This document shows positions 11,593 to 17,234 of a stretch of DNA of 17,234 nucleotides, in pieces. The DNA is from Chloroflexi bacterium RBG_16_51_16 (GTDB taxonomy: Bacteria; Chloroflexota; Anaerolineae; Anaerolineales; Villigracilaceae). A program made the translations under genes and the position numbers. A model generated the notes under the pieces. The model made no database searches. It was not told where the DNA came from and saw nothing but the letters and a program-made list of their open reading frames with translations. Each line of letters starts with the position of its first letter. The first letter of the stretch is position 1. The DNA is taken from NCBI GenBank assembly GCA_001796785.1, contig MGNL01000027.1, positions 1-17,234 on the forward strand, in the 5' to 3' direction.

Positions 11593-13141
11593 ATTCCTTG
11601 AATTGGTATATGCGGAAATTCCCCCGCTGGGCAATAAAACTCAGCCCATTCTCCTCAGGATCGACATCACCGGAATAAATTGGCGGGAAGTAATCTCCAC
11701 GATAGCCGGCGTTAGGTGAGATCACCAGGAATTTTATTCCTTGCGCCCGGCAGTCGGAGGCAAATGACTCCCAGGATTCGTTTTGGATGCGAGGGTATTC
11801 CCGGCTGTATCCCCAAACCCAGTAATAGAAAAATCCTTCGATCTGCCTGGGAAGATACGGGGGCTGATTAGGCAGGTAAAAATCCAGGCGGTCTGAGAAT
11901 ACCTGGGTTGGTGAGATCATACCCCTGCCTATCAGGGTTTGCTCAACGTTTAGAAATATTTTGTGTTCGGCGCGATTGCTTTTAATCAAATCCCAATCCG
12001 ATTGGAACCAACCATATGCGGTAAAGGCACAGGCTGTCAGGATTCCGAACGCACTTACATTTCCAACCCATTTTTGATTTCCCGTCCCGTCCCTGATCTT
12101 AGCAAGGAAAAGGGAAAAGCTGATTCCTAACGGTGCAATGTATAAGGCGATCGTTGTTAAAGGTGCACGTAAACTATCGCCCAGGGAGAGCGGTATCGAA
12201 TAGATGAGGATCGTTGCCGAGGTGAAGATCCCAAATCTTGAGGTAGGGCTTTTCCAGGGCGAGAGGACTACACATGTCAGACCCGGCCAGGCAAAGGTCG
12301 CCAGGTAAATGAACCAGGGGTAGTACGCTTGGAAAAATTCACTCGGATTTGCTAGCAGCAGTGTCCAAAGTGAAAAACCTTCTATCTCAGCTGGTGCAGG
12401 TGGATTGGTCCAATCCACACCATGGAATAATTTATAGATATTAAAATTTTGTGCGGTTTCGAATGGTCCGTGCCCGGAATACAGGTTGGCAAAAACCTGG
12501 AACGAACAAACGGCTATAAATACACCTGCCAACATCAGTTTGTGTCGAAGCGGAACCGAACCGGTCATCAGTAAGTAAATAACCAGGATGACAATGGATG
12601 AAACGATGGCATGATTCCGCCACAGGACTGCCAACCCCAGGCACAACCCGGTCAATCCTGACTTAAGATACGAATGGCTATCCTTATTCCTCGTAAGAGG
12701 ATCAATCCAAAGTAAATAAATCGCGCAGGCTGTGAAAGCCGCCGCACCGATATCCGGTCCGACGGTATTGGCGTTAACAAAAATCAGCGGCAGTAATACA
12801 GAAAAAATGAAAGCCAGTAAGATGGATGTCAGGGAACGAGTTGTGGAGACCAGGCTTTTGATGCAAGCAGTCAACAATCCTACAAACAACGCGTTCAAGA
12901 GATATGCGAGCTGAATAGCATAACTGTAGGGGAATTGACCTATGAGAAACGAATAACCGATGGGATAAAAACCGTTATAGAGCGACTCGGGTTGAGCCAG
13001 ACTTATATGCCGGCCGTAATACAGCGGGCTCCAAATGTCATTCCCCGCGGCGTGGAAATTCATGAAGAACCCGGCTGCAAGCGTTAAACCTGCGCCAACC
13101 AGGAAGAATAATCCGAAGGTAACAGTGGATATTCGGCTCAT
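11591..13141 (-). CDS. Polytopic membrane protein, GT-C glycosyltransferase-like, with soluble C-terminal domain
   Basis: A 516-residue membrane protein with about 10-11 hydrophobic helices in the first 375 residues, then a soluble domain of about 130 residues (DWDLIKSNRAEHKIF to the end). After helix 1 comes AAGNDIWSPLYYGRHI, the position of the acidic loop motif in GT-C enzymes (Asp35). The following SLYNGFYPIGYSFLIG resembles the PPGxP/YPxG segment of lipid-linked sugar transferases. Substrate and activity cannot be read. The ATG at 13141 has no clear ribosome binding site, and a 24-bp near-palindrome (13147-13170) ends 5 bp before it. It lies 76 bp after the MFS gene on the same strand and may be read from that promoter. 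It ends within a bidirectional terminator. Confidence 0.75.
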   Translation of the reverse strand: MSRISTVTFGLFFLVGAGLTLAAGFFMNFHAAGNDIWSPLYYGRHISLAQPESLYNGFYPIGYSFLIGQFPYSYAIQLAYLLNALFVGLLTACIKSLVSTTRSLTSILLAFIFSVLLPLIFVNANTVGPDIGAAAFTACAIYLLWIDPLTRNKDSHSYLKSGLTGLCLGLAVLWRNHAIVSSIVILVIYLLMTGSVPLRHKLMLAGVFIAVCSFQVFANLYSGHGPFETAQNFNIYKLFHGVDWTNPPAPAEIEGFSLWTLLLANPSEFFQAYYPWFIYLATFAWPGLTCVVLSPWKSPTSRFGIFTSATILIYSIPLSLGDSLRAPLTTIALYIAPLGISFSLFLAKIRDGTGNQKWVGNVSAFGILTACAFTAYGWFQSDWDLIKSNRAEHKIFLNVEQTLIGRGMISPTQVFSDRLDFYLPNQPPYLPRQIEGFFYYWVWGYSREYPRIQNESWESFASDCRAQGIKFLVISPNAGYRGDYFPPIYSGDVDPEENGLSFIAQRGNFRIYQFKE

Positions 13142-13146
13142 AACGA

Positions 13147-13170
13147 GACGTCGGAAATATTTCCGAAGTC
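13147..13170. promoter_or_regulatory. 24-bp near-perfect palindrome just upstream of the GT-C-like gene
   Basis: TCGGAAATATTTCCGA (13151-13166) is a perfect 16-bp palindrome. With GAC (13147-13149) and GTC (13168-13170) outside one mismatch it reaches 11 of 12 pairs. It sits 5 bp before the ATG at 13141. It could be a repressor operator, or an RNA hairpin at the start codon that limits translation. No good promoter is seen over it. Confidence 0.55.
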
Positions 13171-13217
13171 TTCAGCAACTTAAATTGTTGGGGAAGCGTG
13201 CGATCTACAGGTTGAGG

Positions 13218-14468
13218 CTACGGTTCCCCGGCAGCCTGCAGCATCGGCTTGCCGATCGGTGACCATGTCAGCGCGGCGAGGAGGGGGATCAAGGCCACGG
13301 CAGCGCTGATGATCGCCATTGCTTCATATCCAACCGCCGAGTAGATAATGCCGCTGCTTAAGCTGCCCAACGCGGAAGCCATTCCCACCATTAAGTCATT
13401 GAAGCCCTGTGTCTTGCCTCGTTCCGTTATGGATAGTTGATCCGCCAGCAGCGTGGAACCGCCTATAAAACAAAAATTCCAGCCGAGACCCAGCAGGAAA
13501 AGGGATAGTCCAAGCGGAAGCACATCAGGGGAGAGCGAAGCGGCAATGCATGCCATAACAAGTGTTGCAGATCCTGCTAGGATGATGGGTTTGCGGCCAT
13601 ATCGATCCGCAAGCCTGCCCGAAACGATGGAGAAAGCGAACATGCCAAAGGTATGCGCGGAGATTACCATCGAGATGGCACCCAGGGCATGCTGGTGATC
13701 ACGCATGTGGAGTGAGGTGATCACCATTACCAATACCATCACCATCTGTCCGAATGCCATCGCCATCAATGCCACCCGGGCTGGCGGGGTGTTGAATATT
13801 TGAAGGATGGGACGGGCTGATTCATTCATGGATCGGGTTTCCGGATGAGCCTTCGCCACTTCCCGTCCGAGCTCACGCGGATCCGGCCTCAAGCCAAAGA
13901 AAACAACCAAGACACCCACCGCGAAGAGAATGAAACTGACGCCATACGCACCTGCCAGTTCTTCGTAAGCAATACTCTTTGAAATAATACCTGCCGGTCC
14001 AACCAGTATCGGTCCGAGGATGGATCCGAAGGTGCCTCCTATGACAACATTCGAGATTGCCCGGCCGCGCGCTTCGGGTGGATGCACTTCTGCGGCCGCG
14101 AACCTCCCTAGCTGGACCGCTGCCTGGGCGGTTCCATTCAATACCATACCCACAAGAAACAGGATAAATGAACCGATCACAACCGAATAGAACGCTATCC
14201 CCGAACCGATCACTCCCATAAGCAATCCAAGAGTTAATCCACCGCGCCGTCCGATCATATCGTTGACATATCCCCACCCAAAGGCAGCCAGGGCGGCGCC
14301 AAGCAGGTACACCGCGGTTGGAACCCCTGCCCACCCCGCATGATCGTACAGCTTCGCCCCGACGATCGGGTTCAATGTTGCAGCCGCGATGAAGCCTGCG
14401 GATGCGAGGGACTGTTCGATAAATAATACCAGGGTGATCTTGCGCGCTAAACTTGTAAGATTTCCCAT
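13218..14468 (-). CDS. Major facilitator superfamily transporter
   Basis: A 12-helix MFS permease of 416 residues from the ATG at 14468. Motif A appears in both halves, as GWGYVNDMIGRRGG in the loop after helix 2 and SGRLADRYGRKP after helix 8, and a central loop (about residues 193-223) divides the halves. RFAAAEVHPPEARGRAISNV is the usual helix 4-5 region. Substrate cannot be predicted; the overall look fits a drug/metabolite exporter. The frame is open to a GTG at 14504, but that codon overlaps the -10 box. The ATG at 14468 has GGAG 6 nt upstream and gives a normal N-terminus (MGNLTSLARK). It is 137 bp from the maeB stop and 76 bp before the GT-C-like gene. Confidence 0.9.
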   Translation of the reverse strand: MGNLTSLARKITLVLFIEQSLASAGFIAAATLNPIVGAKLYDHAGWAGVPTAVYLLGAALAAFGWGYVNDMIGRRGGLTLGLLMGVIGSGIAFYSVVIGSFILFLVGMVLNGTAQAAVQLGRFAAAEVHPPEARGRAISNVVIGGTFGSILGPILVGPAGIISKSIAYEELAGAYGVSFILFAVGVLVVFFGLRPDPRELGREVAKAHPETRSMNESARPILQIFNTPPARVALMAMAFGQMVMVLVMVITSLHMRDHQHALGAISMVISAHTFGMFAFSIVSGRLADRYGRKPIILAGSATLVMACIAASLSPDVLPLGLSLFLLGLGWNFCFIGGSTLLADQLSITERGKTQGFNDLMVGMASALGSLSSGIIYSAVGYEAMAIISAAVALIPLLAALTWSPIGKPMLQAAGEP

Positions 14469-14495
14469 GCGTAGCTCCATAAAAAGAACTGGAAC

Positions 14496-14501
14496 ATTAT
14501 A
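14496..14501 (-). promoter_or_regulatory. -10 box of the MFS gene
   Basis: Minus-strand TATAAT in the context TGTATAAT; the -35 at 17 bp (GAAAAC) is poor. The predicted start near 14489 gives a leader of about 20 nt that contains the GGAG used for the ATG at 14468. Confidence 0.5.
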
Positions 14502-14594
14502 CACTCTATAATATTGGCGTTTTCGGTTTTATCCTCATTGAAATTCTAAAAACAAGTAATAATCTGGCTATAACCAGGTGCTGACCTCTATCTA

Positions 14595-14611
14595 AAGTGA
14601 GTTGCTCACTT
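14595..14611 (-). terminator. Small hairpin at the maeB stop codon
   Basis: AAGTGAG-CAA-CTCACTT, a perfect 7-bp stem with a 3-nt loop that includes the TGA stop of maeB. Only TTTAGATAG follows, so as an intrinsic terminator it is weak. CCTGG/CCAG further on with a later TTGTTTTT is an alternative. Confidence 0.3.
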
Positions 14612-16903
14612 CCTGGATCGACCAGCTTTCGCAGAGTTGGATTTTTCAGCCCGTTGGAGTGCATCCATCACAGCCACCGAGGCGATCTGGACGATATTGT
14701 TCACCTCATCTCCAGTCTGAAGCACATGCACAGGGGCACCCATGCCGAGCAGGATCGGTCCGATCGCCTTCGCCTTGCCCAACCTTGAGAGCAGTTTGTA
14801 GGCAATATTTGCCGACTCGAGCGATGGGAACACAAGCACATTGGCATCCTTGACCGCGCTGAATGGATAACGTTGTTCAATGATCTCCGGAACCACAGCC
14901 GTGTCAGCTTGCATTTCGCCGTCGTACACAAAGTCGGGGCAGCGCTGACGCACCAGCTCAACCGCCGTTCGGACTTTGTCGGAATGCGGATGTGGGGTGG
15001 AACCAAAATTGGAGAAGGATAGGAACGCAACCCGCGGCTCCAGTTCAAGCTGGCGTGCAAAGTTCGCGGCCAGGCATGCGATCTCGGCCAGGTCTTCTGC
15101 AGTCGGATCGATATTGACGGTCGCGTCGGTGAACAGGTACACCCGGTCCTCGATGATCATGATGTAAACACCGGCAGCAACGGCTGCACTTTGCGAAGTG
15201 TGATGGATCTGCAGCGCCGGCCGGATCACGTCAGGATAGTCGTAGGTCAAACCGGAAACGAACGCATCTGCATCACCCAATTTCACCATCATGGAACCGA
15301 GTACATTGGGTTCGCGCACTTTCTTGATCGCATCTCGCATGGTTACACCCTTGCGGCTGCGTATTTCATAGAAAGCGTGTGCATATTTTTCCGATCCGGA
15401 AAAATCAGACGGGTCGATGATCTCCGGCTGGTACGCTAAGCCAAGGAGATCGATCTGCTGGTGGATCGACTTGGGATTACCGATCAGGATGGGTGTGGCT
15501 ATGCCTTCTTCCTTTACCTGGTAAGCTGCCCGGATCACCTTCTGCTCTTCGCCTTCGGCAAAAACCAGGCGTTTGGTTCCTCCCGACGAACGAGCCTTGT
15601 TCCGGAAATAGGTTCTCACCTGCTCGCCTTTGCCTTGACGATAAGCCAGCTGCTCCTTGTATCTCTCCAGGTCAATCTTCCTGCGGGCAACCCCGGATTG
15701 CATGGCTGCCTCGGCCACTGCCGGTGATTCCCACAGCAAGACCCGTGGATCGAACGGTTTGGGGATCAGATACTCCCGCCCGAATTTTAAGGTGTCAACT
15801 CCATAAGCGCGCAGGACCGAATCAGGCACGTCTTCCTTAGTTAAAGCAGCCAGCGACTTGGATGCGGCAAATTTCATCTCCTCATTGATCGCCCTGGCAC
15901 GCACATCCAGCGCACCCCGGAAAATAAATGGAAAACCCAGGACATTGTTGATCTGGTTCATGTAATCGGAGCGCCCCGTGGCGATGATGACGTCTTTGCG
16001 GGCTTCACGGGCCAGGTCCGGGTTGATCTCCGGATCTGGATTGGCCATGGCAAAAACAATAGGATCCTTGGCCATGGACTTCACCATCTCGGGTGTCATC
16101 ACGTTGGCGATCGACAATCCATAGAAGACGTCCGCCTCCTTGAGGGCATCCGCAAGCGTCCGTGCATCGGTGTCCACAAGGAAGCGTTCCTTGTATTTGT
16201 TCATGCCTTCGGTTCGCCCCTTGTAGACCACGCCTTTGGAATCAACCAGCATGATATTTTCACGTTTGACACCCCAGCGGATGGCCAGTTCGGCGCAGGA
16301 GATCGCAGACGCTCCCGCACCGGAGATGACCATGCGGATCTCGCTGTGTTTCTTCTTTACGATTTCGAGTGCATTAGCAAGCCCTGCGGATGAAATGATG
16401 GCGGTGCCATGCTGGTCATCGTGGAAGACGGGGATATCCAACATCTTAATCAGTTCTTCTTCAATATGGAAACATTCCGGGGCTTTGATATCCTCGAGAT
16501 TGATGCCACCGAAAGTGGGCGCGATGGCTGCGACAACCCGGATGATCTCCTCGGGATCGTGGCTGTTGACCTCGATGTCGAACACGTCCACATCCGCAAA
16601 ATTCTTGAACAGCACCCCCTTCCCTTCCATGACCGGTTTGCTCGCCAGGGCACCACGATCACCAAGACCAAGGATGGCAGTCCCATTCGAGACGACCGCC
16701 ACGAGGTTGCCCTTGGAGGTGTATTCATACGCCAGTTCCGGGTCTTTTTCGATTTCAAGCACGGGGACAGCCACGCCAGGTGTGTACGCCAGTGCCAGGT
16801 CACGCTGGGTGTCCATGGGCTTGGTCGGAACCACTTCGATCTTGCCGGGCTTGCCTTTCAGGCGATGATATTCAAGTGCTTCTTCTCGCGAAATCTTAAT
16901 CAT
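14606..16903 (-). CDS. maeB: NADP-dependent malic enzyme, MaeB type with phosphotransacetylase-like domain
   Basis: Oxidative decarboxylation of malate to pyruvate with NAD(P)H formation; cytosolic. From the ATG at 16903 it has 765 residues, the normal MaeB length. The malic domain (1-140) has the catalytic Tyr40 in DLALAYTPGVA and Lys89 in ALASKPVMEGKG; the metal region is CFHIEEEL and the active-site segment FHDDQHGTAI (160-169). The NAD(P)-binding domain starts at VISGAGASAIS (192-202). The C-terminal third is the phosphotransacetylase-like domain (GTKRLVFAEGEEQKV to GMGAPVHVLQTGD), which in E. coli MaeB mediates acetyl-CoA control. AGGAGG lies 4 nt before this ATG; an upstream ATG at 16936 would add 11 atypical residues and has no ribosome binding site. 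No clear promoter is seen upstream. Confidence 0.96.
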   Translation of the reverse strand: MIKISREEALEYHRLKGKPGKIEVVPTKPMDTQRDLALAYTPGVAVPVLEIEKDPELAYEYTSKGNLVAVVSNGTAILGLGDRGALASKPVMEGKGVLFKNFADVDVFDIEVNSHDPEEIIRVVAAIAPTFGGINLEDIKAPECFHIEEELIKMLDIPVFHDDQHGTAIISSAGLANALEIVKKKHSEIRMVISGAGASAISCAELAIRWGVKRENIMLVDSKGVVYKGRTEGMNKYKERFLVDTDARTLADALKEADVFYGLSIANVMTPEMVKSMAKDPIVFAMANPDPEINPDLAREARKDVIIATGRSDYMNQINNVLGFPFIFRGALDVRARAINEEMKFAASKSLAALTKEDVPDSVLRAYGVDTLKFGREYLIPKPFDPRVLLWESPAVAEAAMQSGVARRKIDLERYKEQLAYRQGKGEQVRTYFRNKARSSGGTKRLVFAEGEEQKVIRAAYQVKEEGIATPILIGNPKSIHQQIDLLGLAYQPEIIDPSDFSGSEKYAHAFYEIRSRKGVTMRDAIKKVREPNVLGSMMVKLGDADAFVSGLTYDYPDVIRPALQIHHTSQSAAVAAGVYIMIIEDRVYLFTDATVNIDPTAEDLAEIACLAANFARQLELEPRVAFLSFSNFGSTPHPHSDKVRTAVELVRQRCPDFVYDGEMQADTAVVPEIIEQRYPFSAVKDANVLVFPSLESANIAYKLLSRLGKAKAIGPILLGMGAPVHVLQTGDEVNNIVQIASVAVMDALQRAEKSNSAKAGRSRK

Positions 16904-17052
16904 CCGGCCTCCTGGATGGGGTGAAAAAACATGCATACGAATGATTGCTCAAAGAATTTTCCCCGATCGGGTTCTCATCGGTGAATGGGTAACAATTTCA
17001 ACCTACTCGAAATCATTTATCTTAACCCGGTTTCAACGCAAAGTTGTGTCTG
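16904..17052. other. Intergenic region upstream of maeB
   Basis: This divergent interval must hold the maeB promoter, but I see no convincing -35/-10 pair on the minus strand. CCCGATCGGG (16962-16971) is a 10-bp palindrome about 60 bp before the maeB ATG and could be an operator. Nothing else is recognisable. Confidence 0.3.
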
Positions 17053-17081
17053 TTAACATTTCATTAAATGTAAAGTATAAT
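17053..17081 (+). promoter_or_regulatory. Rightward promoter at the window edge
   Basis: TTAACA (17053-17058) and TATAAT (17076-17081) with 17-bp spacing in AT-rich surroundings. Predicted start near 17088. It drives a transcript that leaves the window and diverges from maeB. Confidence 0.75.
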
Positions 17082-17087
17082 TTAGGC

Positions 17088-17234
17088 AATCGAATAGGAA
17101 TAGTAAAGAATTATCCTGCCGCCGGCTTTCTTCATTGTTACGATTGGTTATGGAACCGGACGGCCTGGCTTGCACACGGAAACTGGAACCTGTTGCGTAC
17201 AATCCTCCTGACGCAGGAGATATCTTGGGAAGTC
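17088..17234 (+). other. Leader or ncRNA beginning at the right edge (cut off)
   Basis: At least 147 nt of transcript follow the promoter without a ribosome binding site near a start codon. Pairing elements include CCGCCGG with CCGG-A-CGG (one bulge) and CTCCTG-ACG-CAGGAG (17205-17219). The TGCGT/ACGCA pair overlaps the latter. A frame from ATG 17150 stays open to the edge (MEPDGLACTRKLEPV...) but has no ribosome binding site. It may be a structured leader, a small RNA or the start of a gene; I cannot assign it. Confidence 0.3.

Noticed and set aside
14469..14504. GTG at 14504 (or ATG 14480) as the MFS start
   Set aside because: The GTG overlaps the -10 box; ATG 14468 has GGAG at the right distance and a normal MFS N-terminus.
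16236..16924. Long ORFs antisense to maeB (210 and 171 codons)
   Set aside because: Shadows of the highly conserved malic-enzyme frame; no ribosome binding site or recognisable protein.
16904..16936. Upstream ATG of maeB at 16936
   Set aside because: The added 11 residues are atypical and the AGGAGG sits in front of the ATG at 16903.
1..17234. CRISPR arrays, insertion sequences, prophage or integrase genes, attachment sites
   Set aside because: I looked for regularly spaced repeats, terminal inverted repeats flanking transposase-like ORFs and tRNA-adjacent integrases and found none.

Overview
The window reads as ordinary chromosomal DNA of a bacterium. It is a mosaic of housekeeping genes with no insertion sequence, prophage or CRISPR array that I can see. 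Protein style points to Chloroflexota, perhaps Anaerolineae: paired M16 peptidases, a PyrD-like paralogue, several GT-C-type membrane proteins, and a small protein beginning MNTGMLWFDND. That placement is an inference from the look of the proteins, not a database match. Sigma-A-type promoters (TTGnnn-N17-TATAAT) are unusually easy to read throughout.

Left edge (1-600, minus strand): promoter, tRNA-Thr(TGT), tRNA-Tyr(GTA), tRNA-Thr(GGT), then the start of tuf. This is the tRNA-tufB cluster known from E. coli, without its glycine tRNA. Facing away from it is a strong promoter (710-738) with a perfect LexA-like palindrome at the expected transcription start. It drives a 78-residue protein of unknown function (863-1099).

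1197-4298 (minus): a promoter that appears to give a leaderless mRNA, an active M16 zinc peptidase, an M16 partner lacking the zinc motif, then acpS. Rightwards from 4541: an adrenodoxin-reductase-type NADPH reductase behind a promoter overlapped by a Rex-like dyad. Next are a two-helix membrane protein (minus), a PyrD-like protein (plus) and a cold-shock protein (minus). The cold-shock leader contains an intrinsic terminator between promoter and gene.

7990-11140 (minus): an extended -10 promoter, a SelW/SelT/SelH-like selenoprotein, trpS, dtd and a GT-C-like membrane protein. The selenoprotein is the main discovery. Conventional ORF calling starts it after an in-frame UGA. Upstream of that UGA lie a good ribosome binding site, an ATG and the family's N-terminus with a C-A-V-U redox motif. 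A hairpin with a GU-containing loop begins 11 nt after the UGA, as expected of a bacterial SECIS element. The organism therefore probably decodes UGA as selenocysteine. TrpS carries four cysteines in a pattern close to the [4Fe-4S]-binding tryptophanyl-tRNA synthetase of Thermotoga.

11155-17234: an FmdB-type zinc-ribbon protein (plus), a bidirectional terminator, a second GT-C-like membrane protein, an MFS transporter and the three-domain malic enzyme MaeB (all minus). At the right edge a strong rightward promoter starts a transcript whose gene lies mostly outside the window.
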